A stretch of 64,000 nucleotides of DNA from NCBI RefSeq assembly GCF_000276665.1, contig NW_004955418.1, positions 7,094,489 through 7,158,488 on the forward strand, given 5' to 3'. Of this stretch, positions 49,413 to 62,419 are shown one piece after another. Below the pieces are notes generated by a model. The model saw nothing but the letters and a program-made list of their open reading frames with translations. It had not been told where the DNA came from and searched no databases. Both the position numbers and the translations under genes were made by a program. Source of the stretch: Chinchilla lanigera (lineage: Eukaryota; Chordata; Mammalia; Rodentia; Chinchillidae). Position 1 is the first letter of the stretch; every line of letters begins with the position of its first letter.

Positions 49413-52400
49413 GTAATACCTGCTTTAGGTAGTTGCCTATCAATCCAGACTCTCCTTTGGCTGGTGTCAAATGTTTAAACTATGTAGGTCTTCCTATGAA
49501 TGTTCACAGTCGGCAGAAGGAGTTACAAACTTATTTATTCTTAAGTCATTGACTGAACAGTTTATGTTGGGTCAGAAATGCCATGGGGGGGGTGCTCTGA
49601 GGAAAAAGCCTCTTTGTTTTTAGGATGTAGCATTTTAATAGGGAGCAGACATGTAAATAGGCATTGTAGAGTATAAATAACTAATGAGGAAAGATAAATG
49701 CAGGTGCAGTGGGAACTTGGGGGAAGTTATGCCTCACCTGCTCGGGAGAATCAGGAAGTACAGCTGCACCCGGGTGTGCAGATCCAAGGAGTACCTCTCA
49801 GCCAGCTCAGCACCGACTTTTCACCCCAGCTTGCCAGACGAATGAGATAAAGAACATTCCTGTTTTTCTGACTCATTTCTCCAGCCCAAATGTTCCCACC
49901 CACATGCTTTGCATTTACTGAGATTTCTACCTCCTCTTCCTCTCCACAAAACAGAATTTTATAATAAGTCGGATTTCACCATCAAAAGGGCTCTCTCACT
50001 TATATTGGAATTGAATTTAAAAAGGAAATTGAACAGTACCAGTTTTATTATTTCAGTACATATTTCTGTTGTTAGTCATGAGAAAACATGTAAAAGCTTT
50101 GATGCTATCTCACATTCGATATGTAAAATAAGAAAAGGAATATTGAGTCCCACAGATGCAGGAAATACTGGCATACAGTGAACTCACACGTTCTCAGACA
50201 GCATGCTTTTGACTTTTCCTAATTTCTTACTTTGTGAAAGAATCCCATTCAGTAAATAAGTAAAGGGGAAGAGGAGGTCTTTGATTGTGGGACAGTATCT
50301 TATTAATTGCCTACTTGTAAAATACTATACCAATGTAAGAGGAAATTATTACTAGTTTTGAATTTTCTTCTTGATTTCTCAGATTAAGATACAACAAAGG
50401 CATAAACTAAAAATGAATATAGAGCACTAAAATGGGAAACAGCTAACTAGTTGATTGCATGATTATTATTAAAAATTATAGAATCCGTTGAGGTTCATAA
50501 GCAAGATGCTATTATTCAAATATACCCATAGTGCTTATGACTGGTTTCTCTTCATTTGTGGTTAAATTCAATATTTCACTAAAAATCATTATGTGTCTTC
50601 TATAACATTCATTTAACAGACTCATTTAACTGTCAAGGGCTCCCGTCAAAGTAATTGTTCCAAAATGCTTCAAAATATCAAGAGCTTTTTGCTGTTCAGC
50701 TGAGTTTAACTTGAATTATGTTTTTTAATGAAAGGTAAAATACCACAAATTAGCAGCAAGCAATGTTCATTTACAAGAAGCACAGTGGCTTGGTGTTCAA
50801 TTAAATTGGATATTCAACCATGTTTTTGACCCGTAGATGCATCCTTCCCTGTCTGTTCAGTGGCAAAGGGCTTCTATCTCTTTTGCTGCAGAGAGCAGTA
50901 GCTGCAGAGCTAATGTGGTCATCTTATAGACGTTTAATGTACTGTGGTCATAATTAAACTGAAGGATTCTTAGGGGAGAATTGGCCCTCCATTGAATTTT
51001 CCTCTCCTAATATGCATGGAATGAACACGATGATTGGGAAATGGCTTTTTTTCATGCTTAGCACATTACAAGAAACTCTATTGCTGATCTCAGGAGCAAG
51101 CTTGATGGCCCACTAAGCAATTTCACCCAATATTGTTGCCAGGACAGGAGTACGTTTCAGTACCTCATGGCCCTCACGTCCCTTCTAACTTTTCCAAGGC
51201 AAAAATGTGGGGAAAACTGCCCGTTGTCTGTTCTGCTTCAGTGTGTTAGGGGCAGGCTTTGAGGTAACTGTCATGTGGATTGCCAACATTCAGATACAAA
51301 CATGGATTTGTGGGAAGGGAGGCATTTCGCAACCAGATTACCAGAACTCAGAAAAGATACACGTCAGGACTTTTATCAAGTTCTACTTTATCTGCAACAA
51401 GATTTATTTTCTTTTTAATCTCTTCATAAAATGAAGACAGTGCAGTGACTGAAAACATCACAGAAGAGGTTTCCAATTTATTTTAAAAACAAAATGTCCT
51501 TTACAATACTAAATCTTTTACTCAGCTCCAAACAACTCCATGTTAGGTATTCTTCTCCTTAGATCAGACAATATTTTAAGTATTTATAGTCATGATTATT
51601 GCTGACTTGGGCCGTTCCTGATTATGACATACTGCTTTTTAATCTATAGAAGTTATTTGGTAAGAAATTGGCACACTCACATTATTAAAAAAAAATCAGG
51701 GTCATTTCTACCAGTGATAGATTTGCAGAACTTCTAGTCAATCAATTAAGGTATTTGTTATTTATGAAGACTTCCTAAAGGAAAGAGTCATTTTAGAAAC
51801 TTAAAAAAAACTCATTTATGAGCTTCAAAAATTCTTACATTAGAAATATTTTTCATAAATATTACCATAATGAGAAAATGTTTAGAAGAAGTTTTTCTGC
51901 TGTTACTGTGGATAAAGTAAAATCATTAAAATATGGGCACTGTAAGCTATGTTTGTGAAGTTCATAGAAACATGAATTTTAAGTATACCCTTTTCTAAAG
52001 TAAGGGAAACTGAGTCCCAGGCCCTTCTCTTGTGCTAAGTAGTTACACAATCATGGGTAGTAAATAATTTATTCTCTCCAGAGTCTTAACTCTAGAGAGA
52101 ATAATGTGATTATAATGGATGATTTCTGAAATCTCTTAAAGCTTAGTATGTTAACCTCATTATATTTTACCTGGAGGTCTGCAGTTTCAGGGTAAGAAAT
52201 AGCATCAATATAATGGCCCAGCCCACTGCCTTTCTTAGTCGGTGTCAACAAAAACCGGTTAAAGAGAACGCTTTAGGGGAGATGCAGAGTGGAAAGGTGT
52301 GCTGGAATCATTGAACTAGTTTTCTCCCTGCCACCCTGTACAAGCTCCCGAGATCTGTGGTCTCTACTAGTGCGACCGAAGTTACTGTAATTTCACTATG

Positions 52401-52439
52401 CCCCCACCTCCACAGCATGTGTCACCACTTTGTCAAAAC
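49413..52439. other. Intronic, no gene seen
   Basis: The 49.62-49.83 kb part resembles an old interspersed repeat (GGGAGCAGACATGTAAATAG, GGAAGTTATGCCTCACCTG) that I cannot name. A candidate conserved region lies at about 50.6-51.1 kb. No exon recognised. Confidence 0.45.
50600..51130. promoter_or_regulatory. Candidate conserved intronic region
   Basis: Non-repetitive sequence with TTAATGAAAGG, CAAATTAGCAGC, CAATTAAATTGG, CATAATTAAACTG and a POU-like CTAATATGCATGG. The mixture of homeodomain and POU-type cores with balanced base composition suggests constraint, but this is inference. Confidence 0.25.
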
Positions 52440-52925
52440 CCTCCTGGGGATTTATTTCTTACCGAAACCGAAGTCCACTCTGACCTGGGCAGCAAGATCC
52501 TCCATGGCTGTGCTCCTCTCTCCTCTACCCTTGTCTCTGATCTCCTCTCTTATGATTCTCTGCCTTATTGTCCCTCTGCTCCAGCCACCCTGCCCTCCTT
52601 CCTCTTCCTTGTATCTGTCAGTACAGTCCTAATCAGGGCTTTGGCAGCTTAGTGTCCCTCTCCTGGAGGTTCTTACTGCCGCAGGCATCCATGTCCCCTG
52701 CCTTATCCCTCATTCTCCTTAGATGGGTGCTCAGAAATGTCTGTCCTGACATTCCAGTACAAAAATAATACTGCCTTCATTCTTTATGCTCTTCCACGCC
52801 TTCATTTTTTACCTCAGTCACTTATCAGCCTTGCGATTGTATATAGTTGGTTATTCACTGCTGGTTCTGCTGTATACCATATTTTATGTTGTTTGGCATA
52901 TAGTAGACATTCAATAAATAAGGTT
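52440..52925 (+). mobile_element. L2 LINE 3' end fragment, plus strand
   Basis: A long CT-rich L2 3' region: TTCACTGCTGGTTCTGCTG, CATTTTATGTTG-like decay, then TTTGGCATATAGTAGACATT and CAATAAATAAGG at the end. This explains the overlapping serine/leucine-rich chance frames at 52.36-52.95 kb. Confidence 0.7.
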
Positions 52926-52929
52926 AATC

Positions 52930-53100
52930 AGTGTTTACATAGCACTTAATCTGCTTAAGGCACTGTTCTAAGTATTCTGCAATTCTTGAAAACAACACTG
53001 TGAGACGATGTTGTTTTTTCTCTTTTTATGAGTGAAAAAGCTGAGGCATGAATTTAGATAACTTGAAAAAGGGTCACATAGATAATAAGTAGGAGACCTG
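52930..53100 (-). mobile_element. MIR SINE, minus strand
   Basis: Antisense MIR on +: GCACTGTTCTAAGTATTCTG, AACAACACTGTGAGACGATG, GTGAAAAAGCTGAGGCATG, AACTTGAAAAAGGGTCACAT and AGGAGACCTG. Confidence 0.75.
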
Positions 53101-54265
53101 CAGGGAAATTTGAGTAAGCAATTAAAAGAAGCAAAAATATATATAAAGTCCCAGGTCTTATATAGTTCAGAATGAAAAATATATTTTACAGTATAAAAAT
53201 AGAAATAACACTTTGACACTGACTGTTTAGGGAATAGTGCTGTATAAACGCTCCCTATCTTAAATTTGATAATAGAAAGATTTATCTATTTTCAGCTCCA
53301 TAAAGGATATCCAGAAGATATTTCAGATAACTTCAGAAGCCAGAGAGTTACATTTTCTAAGAAATTCTTTTCAAATTTACTGAAATAAAGCATTCAGACT
53401 GAATCCTGATTGCACACTTGATTCAGGAATTAGTGAATTCTAGTGAGAAACCTACTCAAGAAGACAAATGCCGTTTTCTGAAAATAATACTAAAACGGCA
53501 GAGAATTCTAGGATTTGCTAAGTCATATTTATAGCTGATCACATTGTCTGTTACTATAGATATCATTTTAAGCTCACATTAGATGGGTACTTGGATGCAT
53601 ACACTTAACTGGTTGTATATTTTAATTAAAAGTTTACAACTTTGTCTTAGGCCATGTGGCAACTTCGTTATGCTTTACACAATATTTTTAAATTAACAAA
53701 ATAAGTAATCTAAATTCCTAAGAGAAACTTTATTAAAATTTTGAAGACGAGCTTCAGAAATCAGTTCATTGTACAATGTGCTTATTGACTAACCCTTTAA
53801 GGGTATAAAAATATTCAGGGGAACAGAATAGTAATATAAAGCAGAAACTCCTTCACTTGCCAATTTTTATGTCTTTCAAAAGCCTTTTGCTGGTGAGTTG
53901 TTTGGGTGTGGAGTGTAGTTTCTCACAGAAGTGTTCATAGCACCAGGCAAGTATTTTACAATATATAGAATCTGCTTTATAATGTTGACAGAAAATTATA
54001 TTTTTGATGAAAAATAGTAGAAAGCAGTATCTAAAAGAGTTGTTCAATAAATATTATTTGAGTGAATGGATATCATTAGTAGTAAACCTCATAGAACAAA
54101 AAAAAATTCTTTTAAAAAGTCTTTATATTGTAATATTTAAGAAAAGCAGATTTACTGTGAACTTGGTAGTATTTTCCTAGTTTCTTGTAATGGTTTTAAT
54201 TGTATATTGGGAATACACATCACGAAAGGAGAAAATGAAATACAGTTTTTTGTTTGTTTTTTAAA
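53101..54265. other. Intronic, no gene seen
   Basis: AT-rich, nothing recognised. Confidence 0.5.
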
Positions 54266-54445
54266 GCACAGACTCTGGTAAGTACAGCCTAGGGACAGGC
54301 CTGAATCTTCCTCCTATATGCCTAATAGTTATGTGACCATGACAGTTTACTTAACCTTGTCAGCCTCCTCCTTCTTCATCTGTAAAATGGGTATGATAAG
54401 TTCTTTGTTATAATCTTTCCTATCTTCAAGACTCATTTAATGATT
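54266..54445 (+). mobile_element. MIR SINE, plus strand
   Basis: Sense MIR order: GCACAGACTCTGGTAAGTAC, GTTATGTGACCATGACAGTT, TACTTAACCTTGTCAGCC, TTCATCTGTAAAATGGGTAT and TCATTTAATGA. The conserved core is clear. It directly precedes the ID/B1 composite. Confidence 0.82.
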
Positions 54446-54614
54446 TTTGTGGAAGTGTGTGGGGTTGTAGATCAAACCCAGGGGTAGTCTACCACAACTG
54501 CATTTATTTTTTTAATTTTGAGAAAATGTTTTGCTCAGTTAGCCAAGCTTGCTTCAAATGTGTGATCCTCCTGCCTCAGCCTTCCAAATAGCTGGGATTA
54601 CAGGAATGCACTTC
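54446..54614 (-). mobile_element. Composite B1-ID SINE, minus strand
   Basis: On + an antisense ID body (GTGGGGTTGTAGATCAAACC, CAGGGGTAGTCTACCACAAC) is followed after a T-rich linker by antisense B1 (AATTTTGAGAAAATGTTTTG, GTGATCCTCCTGCCTCAGCC, AGCTGGGATTACAGG). Read on the minus strand this is B1, linker, then ID: the arrangement of composite rodent SINEs. Independent nested insertions would also give this order. Diverged. Confidence 0.72.
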
Positions 54615-57600
54615 TACATAAAAATACCTTCTTAAAGAACTACTCAACTCCTAAGAATGTATCTTCTCAAATTCACATCCAAAATATTCTTCATCTTTTG
54701 AAAAGTTAAGGCAACTTCAATAGCCCAGGTTGATACTTTAGTAAAAAAAATTAATAAATGCATAAAGTTTAAATTTTAAAATTAATTCCAATATTCTTAA
54801 AGGGCATTATGCTAGGATTACTTATGATTAAAGATATCTTCTTTCACCCTTAGAAGCCACTGATTTTTCAATGGCTTTCACTGGTAATCTACATTAAGAA
54901 TTATTTTGATCCTGACAGTTCACATGAATCCACCTTTTTACTGAATTTTTCTTGTTGAAATAGAAGAGTGTCAAAATGACACAATTATCAAAGCAGGAGG
55001 TAATCTTTTTCACTGTTCATAGTCTCTTACTATTGCAGAGCAGGTGACCTGTAAATACAATGTACTTTCTTAAAATGAGCATCTCAATATTTGCTCCAGC
55101 ATATGTATGCATTTTACTTTTGTTATTGAAAAATGTCTTTGAGTACTGAAGTCCTATTTTAGCATTATTTGTTCTAGGATCAACTCTGCTGAGATTGAAG
55201 AAATTTCTAACTGGCATTTCCAGTAAGGTGGTGGTTAAATGCTAGCTTATCTTTTTTAGTTTTTTTAGGTATGTGACCCCAGAACATGATTTGTTTTTCA
55301 GAATATAGCACAGAAAAGAACTGAAAGACAGTGTTAGGAAACTGATGAATTTCAATATTTTCTAAAATAAAGAAAAACCTAAAATCTATTTAGGTTTTTA
55401 AAAAATTTTGTTTTATTTTGAAAATAGAATGGAAGTTTTTCTCCGGTTGGATACTGGAAGATTTTCAGGAAGAGTATTGTCTTTCTAGTCCTTTTACTGC
55501 TTAGTGAACTTGCAAGGATGCACCTTTTCATTGAAAGAATGAATTTAGAGGGTTGTGTCTGTTTCAAGTTGTCCCCAGCCATCTTTCAGGATAGCATGGA
55601 TGAATTTCAAGGGCTCTTAATGAAGGTTAAAGCAAGAACCTGAAAGAGAACATTTAGAGACTTCAGTATATTTTCTGTGTTAATTGTAGTTTTCTCTTAT
55701 GAAAACACTTGTTTATTGCCTGGCTTCCCGTTGACCATCTGCACACGAATGCTGCACATCAGCTAGGTAGTGCAAAGCGGGGATGCTGCCCCAGGCCTTG
55801 CAATGGCTTCGCCTTACACATGTCACGCAGCCCGAGTGAAACCCAAGGAAGAGGAGGCAATGGACAGAAATGCAAGTTTTTAAAAAATTGTTTAGTTCAA
55901 AATTTTTTTTGGCAATGCTATTTGGTCTTGTAATGAAAACTTTAGAAAGTAGTTTACAAGAATCACAGAGATGAATGCCAGGTCTGTGAAAAGGAAACTG
56001 GCGTGAACATAGCTGATTAAAAGGTTTTGACTTTGGAAGCATTCTTAAAGTGTGCAAAGGGAGCCTTAAAAGCTAGTGAATAATTGGGACTTTAAAGAAA
56101 TTCATGGATCAGCCACAAGAAACTGAAGACTCATAAGCACTGCGCCCATTGTCTGAATTTTTCAAAGACTGTGACATTCAGATAAGAGATTCAAAAACAA
56201 AATAATTTTCACTGGTACTCCTTTTAAGAATTCAAAATCCTTTATGAGACTGAGGAAGCATGTGGAGTTCTGACCTCCTATGGGGTAGGAAGAAATTATG
56301 TCACCTTTTGCTTCCTTTTGCCACACTCAGGATAAAGGCTGAAAGTGAGGCAAATTAAAAGATTGTTCATTTTGTCGCTAAATGTCAAAAGCAGCCACAT
56401 CTCCTAGAGAATTAATGCACCTGATTTTGTAATTTCACAGAGAGGCGGTAATACTCAGCCTTACAAAAATATAATGCTCTAATTTGGCTTTAGAGTTAAC
56501 TGAAAACAGCTTAATGAGCTGTTGTATTGCACGTGTGTATGGTGTTACACACAGCAGATGCCAGAAGAGATGGAAATAACACACCCGTGACACTCGGAAT
56601 AACAGTGTTTATACTTCATTGACTTTGGGATGTCAGCATGCTATTCTCTGTGTTTCCCTCAGTAACTTATTAAGGCAAGTGATTTCAGTGTGACGAGGTC
56701 TGTGTGTCATTTGTGGTAAATTACACAAATGTGCACACACCAAATGCATAGTTAACCTTCAGGGAAAAAATACTTTCTAGTATACACAATCCAAATCTTA
56801 TCCATGAGACATACACAATAGAGCGAAAGGTAACTCTCTGAATATGGTGCATGCTGGAAAAAATAGGATTGTGGGCTTTCATCAGAAGAAATACTATTTC
56901 TACAGATTTCCCCACTCATCTATTCTTGCTCTATTTTAACAGAATGGTCGTGTAACTCTTGGTTTGAAAGTTGTCATACAGCCTCACAGCAGGCCTATAT
57001 TATCTACAGAGTTCTTTATGAGGAAATATAAATCACCACAAATGAGACTTTTCACAGCCAGAGATATGTAGAAATTTGTGTTGGTGCTTTGCTGGCTGGC
57101 TAAAAAATATCTCCAGGCTCCGAAGCTCTCTCACAACTCATCCCTGCTCCCTACCCTTTTGGGAAGCAACTCTCAAAACTTGAGATTTACGATTCAGAGA
57201 GCTGATAGTGGCTATAAAGTTTTCTATTTTCTCTTTTCTTTAATATTAATGCAGAGAATGAGGCATTATCATTCATTATTTTAGTTCATGAGTATCCTGT
57301 GGGCTTGAAATATGGTATCTAGGGATATGGCTTACCTCTGTTTGATCAGGAAAATATGTGGACTTTGGCAACAGGCTGCTTTTCCATTGGATTTCTTTTA
57401 GGCAGATTGTATAAAATCCACATTAGGAACAAAACTTTAATATGTATAATATATCCAGGTTTGGTTTTACAAAATATTAATTATTTGTGAGTCCCCAAAG
57501 TAAAATATTATGAATTGGAGAACAGCCAGCTGGTCTATTATTGTCAGGAACTGGAGTGATAATATCTTTTAATTTTACTATTTTTGGAGATGTACAACAT

Positions 57601-58199
57601 ATCCAACCAGCTTTCTCTACATTAAGGTCAGTGAAGAGTTAGTTTTTAGTTAGCGTTCCCTTATCCACCACATCCTTACAAATAAATTACATGCTCTGAA
57701 TTATTACAAAATGAAGGTGTATTGTTTTCATCTTCGCTTTGTCTGATTTTCATTACCTCCGGTACTGGGCTTCTAATATAAAATTTGCTTTGTTTCTTAT
57801 TTTAGGCATTTTTAAAAGTTAATTTTCTCCTGAAGTCGATTGTTAGAAACTGAAATCTGAATTGATGAAGTTTCACTATAAGTTTTGCTTTAACGTATTC
57901 GTTGGGTCCTCACCCTTCAATTCAGGAATTCTCATTCTAATTTAAGTAGAATTTTAAGGAGGAAGTTGAAGTCAAGTAAAATAAACTAGGGGCCGAAACA
58001 TGGATGGGCTGATGTTTTACTTTCAATACATTGCTTCATGGTCTGGCCTTATTCACCTGGGGAGCTCAGGCCCGCCAGTTTTAAGACACCGTGATGAATT
58101 CTGCAGAGATTTAAGCAAAGTTTATCTCAGTCTTTTGCTAAAGGCTAATGTATGCCTCAATTAATAACTACTCCCTTACCTCTTGTTCTGATCATCATA
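54615..58199. other. Intronic, no gene seen
   Basis: No exon, gene or confident repeat. A candidate conserved block lies at 56.39-56.54 kb. Confidence 0.45.
56390..56545. promoter_or_regulatory. Candidate conserved intronic element
   Basis: Non-repetitive, with AGAGAATTAATGCACCTGAT (TAAT core next to an E-box CACCTG), TTTGTAATTTCAC, GCTCTAATTTGGC and AGCTTAATGAGCTG. Function inferred from motif density only. Confidence 0.3.
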
Positions 58200-58425
58200 G
58201 TCACAGTACCTTAGCATTTATTGGCACGTACTCCATGTGCCAAGCATGATTATGAAGCACTGTACGTGTTTTAACTCATCAAATGCTTATTAGGAGGTGG
58301 TATTGTTACCTCTGTCGTATAGATGAAACAGCCCAGGCTTGGAGAGGTTAAAGAACTTGCTGAGGATCACATAGTAAAGACGTTTGGATTTAAGCCCATG
58401 CAGTTTGCCTCCATATGAAAGCTCT
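58200..58425 (-). mobile_element. MIR SINE, minus strand
   Basis: A nearly full-length antisense MIR: GCATTTATTGGCACGTACTC, CATGTGCCAAGCATGATTAT, GTTTTAACTCATCAAATGC, GAAACAGCCCAGGCTTGGAG, AGGTTAAAGAACTTGCTGAG and TTGGATTTAAGCCCATGCAG. Confidence 0.88.
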
Positions 58426-58455
58426 TATTCTCTTATATCATTTTTTAAACAATTA

Positions 58456-58528
58456 GATTGCTGGGGATTTAACCCAGGGCCTGTCACATGCTATGCCTGT
58501 ACTCTTCTACCACTGAGCACACCCTCAG
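58456..58528 (-). mobile_element. Diverged ID-type SINE, minus strand
   Basis: On +: GATTGCTGGGGATTTAACCC, AGGGCCTGTCACATGCTATG, and CTTCTACCACTGAGC with a decayed end. Older than the 15.98 and 28.74 kb copies. Confidence 0.82.
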
Positions 58529-59609
58529 GTTCATAATCAAATTTGTAGAGAAAGGGAAACAGATTTCAAACATCATTGTTAAATCACTGTACCAATCCTA
58601 CTTTATTATATAAACTCACTCTAGAACTTAAGGCAAACTTTGTTCTAAAACTAGCTAATGAGAAATATGCAGGGAAACTTTATCTTACCTTGTTCCTGAC
58701 ATTCACATATCAAAAGGTGCAGAGAGTTGTAAAACAAAGTAGAGCAGAATATAATGCTTTGTGAGTTCAAAATAGGATGACATAATCAAGAAAGGCCATT
58801 CACTATCTCCCTTTCAATTGTACTGTGGACATTTAATGATTAGCAAGACTATTGAGACTGTATTGTCTCTTTGGTTCCCTGAGTCATTTTTCAGAGGTTA
58901 AATTTCATTAACAGAATCAATACCACAGTGTAGACATTGGTGGATATATTACAAGCCTTATGAACAACTCCCTCAGAATTGCAGCTTGTTAAATGACCTG
59001 CCAGGGACTGCTGTACTTTCTCTTTACGCAATACAGCAGCTGCAAATTGTTGTTACAACTATTATTGTTACTTGTAACTGCTATTGCTGTTGCTCTTGTT
59101 ACTTAAGATCCACTACTTTCTCATAGATTTGGAGTTCTTACATATCTGTTCACAAGAAAGAGGGTGGAGGGTTCTAGAGAAGAAAAGGTCACTTTGAGAA
59201 TATCTAACGTTTGAAATCCTGTAAAATGTGGAAGTCCTGAACAGCACCCGGATTTTACACAAGAGGTCTTGGCACTGGTTCATGAAAGAGGTTGCCAGAG
59301 CTGGGAAATCCATTGGCCACCCTTCACCTCCCCTCTCCTGATAAGGAGATCAGAACAGCAAAGACAAGGGTAAATGTAAAACTGAGTGTGAGTGGAGTCC
59401 AGAGTATTTGGAAAATAAAACCAAATAGATCGAGCCAGTTGCAGATGGCCATTAATGCTAGTCGGAAGAGTTCAGAATTCTCTAACAGGCAGTAGAGAGA
59501 AGTACATTTTAGAAGGGAAGACTGGTTTAGGGATTGTTGTATAAATAATTAAAATTATTTGTCATAGGGCTAGATGCTGCTGGTTGTGTAATCATAACAT
59601 GTGAGGACT
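58529..59609. other. Intronic, no gene seen
   Basis: Nothing recognised beyond a (TTG/ATT)-rich patch near 59.05-59.10 kb. Confidence 0.5.
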
Positions 59610-59815
59610 TATCTAGCCTATGTGCTCACATGTACTAACTCATTCATATCTACTCACAGCTGTGTGTTAGGCACTGTTGTTTTTCCGATTTTACAGATGA
59701 GGAAACTGAAGCACCAATAGGTAAAATAACTCGCCTAAAATGACACATTTGTTCAGGTGGAGTGCAGACTTGAGCAAAGGCATTCTGACTCCAAAGGCAT
59801 TCTTAACTCTTATCT
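59610..59815 (-). mobile_element. MIR SINE, minus strand
   Basis: Antisense MIR: TACTAACTCATTCATATCTA, TGTTAGGCACTGTTGTTTTT, TTTTACAGATGAGGAAACTG, AAGCACCAATAGGTAAAATA and TTCTGACTCCAAAGGC. Confidence 0.87.
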
Positions 59816-60729
59816 ATGAATGGCAAGCGATATTCAAAAACACATACCAGGGACAGCACTGGTACTTATGACAAATTATTCTAATCTCAGGGATATTAAT
59901 ACCCTTTACTTGAATTTCTGTTGTTTATATAATGCCTTTAGCTCTGTTGCCATCGTTGTATAGTTTTAATTTCTTGCATAGGATTTTATTATGTTTATAT
60001 TAAGTGGAATTGCTAAATCAATAACATTTGCTGGCTTATTAGTTTAGTCAAATGGCAAAATTTCTGACCTTTTAGTATGATGTGTTTATTATTAAAGTCC
60101 ATTTTAGAAGATTTATTAAAGCTATTTCCTAACGTATTTATATTCAAAATGCTATATAAATCCATTTATTGAGCTGTACTTGAGGCTGTCTGTACTTGTG
60201 CATCATTATATTTGCAGAAAATTGACTGTGGCCGTGGAAAGGCGCACTTCAGTATTGCATATTACATTCTTATTAGGCAGTGCATCAGTGTTTACTGAGC
60301 TGGCTTTCCCTAGTTGGCCAAGGTAGTATGTCTTAGGGACCGCAGAGTGACAATGGAGAGTACTTGTCATCTTTGTCCTTCAGAAGGTCACAATCCAATG
60401 TGGGAAACATATATCCCTGAAAATAATGACAAGGTAGAAAATGAAATGTGTTGCAAGATTAGCACTGCTCATAAAGGAGATGGAAGGTTGCTTCAGGAGG
60501 GAGAGATTAAAGATGTGAAGTCTTGACTTGAGGAGAAAAGTGGAATTCGGGTCTCAGGATTGAAAACTGAATGAGTCATCTGTGGTGATAGAGGCATAGA
60601 ATTTCATATTTTTGGAACCTACTTCAAGAAAACCTGATTCACTTATTTGTATGAGTAGCAGAATAGGGATCCATTTTAAGCAAGCTTTTCAGCTGTTTTC
60701 CTGTAGGTGATTGTACTGCACCTTGAGAA
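59816..60729. other. Intronic, no gene seen
   Basis: The 60.37-60.53 kb part resembles a decayed mammalian interspersed repeat (GTCACAATCCAATGTGGGAA) that I cannot name; the 70-codon frame there is derived from it. Confidence 0.45.
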
Positions 60730-61115
60730 CTGTCTTAGTTACTTTCTTGATGCTGGGATAAAATATCCAGCATCCACAAGTTAAAGGAGAAGAGGTTTAT
60801 TTTGGCTCCCATTTTGCAGAGGTTTCAGTCTGTAAGCAGCTGGCTTTAGGGTAGAGCAGCATGGCACAGGGACATGGCAGAGTAGAAACAGTTCAGAACA
60901 TTGCAGGAAGGAACAGAATCTTCCCTCTGCTTTCCCTTTTTATACCATCCAGGAAACAAGCTTATTGGTTGATGCCACCTACCAACAGGCAGGGACTTCA
61001 GTCTTCAGTAAACCCATTCAGACACACTCAGAACTGCAGTAAACCAATGAGTGGACTAATACAGTATCACACATCCATGATCCAGTCACTCCCCCAAACC
61101 CCGCCTATGAGTGCT
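60730..61115 (-). mobile_element. Rodent MaLR-like LTR, minus strand
   Basis: On + the left end reads TGTCTTAGTTACTTTCTTGA, TGCTGGGATAAAATATCCAG and GAAGAGGTTTATTTTGGCTC, followed by AGCAGCATGGCACAGGGACA. This is the antisense pattern of rodent MaLR LTRs (ORR1/MT-like). The right end is decayed and its limit is approximate. No internal retroviral genes are seen. Confidence 0.6.
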
Positions 61116-62383
61116 TGAGGCTTTCAGGAGGGTGTCTAGATAGAAAACATAGCAGAATGAGCAGCTTAAAGTGACAGTGGGTGGATCTGAATTCAAGACA
61201 TGGAAAAAAGAGGTAATAGAGAATTTGAACAAATGCAAATTCCATTTCAGCAGCAGCTTTCGTCTTGAGAAAGGCAAAATTTATTATGAAAATATTTGTG
61301 TGATCCAGGGAACTTTGCTTACAGAGACTTAGTTTGAAATGAAGACTAAGATTCGGAGAGTCTTCATATTCATGGTGATCATCACAAATCCTTCTGCCTC
61401 ACCAAGAAACTGTCTCATGTGATTCATCCGTACATTTGCACTTGGCTGGTGCAAACAAGAACCATGCACGTAACCCTCTGGAGTTTTGTATTACATGTAC
61501 AATTTTAAAATATTCTATTGTAAAATGAATTTCTTTTACAAAGTGATAAGCTTTGTAAGGGAGGAGAAGAATCAGAAAGCCACATGAAAATGGAAAACAG
61601 GCAAGATATCAAGTTATAATAAATATCCATTTTGGACGAACAATTGAGAGGGAAAATGTGTACCTGGGGGGAAGTAAAGGACTGTGAATAGCCCGTGCGC
61701 TACTCTGGCTACATAACGTGAGGTTTTAGAAGCACACTGAAGAAGTTGGTGCCTATTGTCCATGACCTTTTGTGCTTGTCAGTTTATTTCCCTCTCCCTC
61801 ATGTCAGTGAAAGCCTAATGAAAAAGGAGCATATCTAAATGGAACAATGATTTGGTTATGATTAAAGGTCAAGAGTGATATGTATTAAATCACTGCTTAC
61901 CACTTACGTACCAGGTCAGACAGCAGTCATTTAAAAACCACAGAACATGGCCTGATTCCTAGAAAATAAGTCCATTATATCATAGATTTCTTTTTTAGAA
62001 AGTATTTTTAACTTTAGGAAAAGATTTGAAACAAGAATGACATCTTGGTCTTGAGCCCACCACTTAGATCTATCAAGTTACACAGATACTTCAACCTCAA
62101 GTTATCTATATGTAAATGGATAAATGAAGTACCAGTTTAATGAATGGTATTCTTAATATTGATATTTGAAAGGTAATTTGTTACTTTCCTAATTCTGTCA
62201 AAATTAATGGTAGCTTCCATGACAAATTTTTATGGGAACTTTAAATTATACATTTGCATGTATCAAAAATAGTTCCTATCATCAACTAGTTTGAAATACA
62301 CTGCTGGTCAGAAATAGCTCACTGTCATTTACTTACAAGGGCATTTTTCTCACAATTTTGCAGAATCACATCTGACCAAAATA

Positions 62384-62419
62384 TATTAATTCAGTTCAAA
62401 AGGTATTAATTCAGTTCAA
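62384..62419 (+). repeat. Perfect 16-bp direct repeat pair
   Basis: TATTAATTCAGTTCAA occurs at 62384-62399 and 62404-62419, a period of 20 bp with a 4-bp spacer. Confidence 0.9.

Noticed and set aside
52357..52768. Three overlapping serine/leucine-rich frames
   Set aside because: They fall inside the CT-rich 3' region of an L2 fossil.
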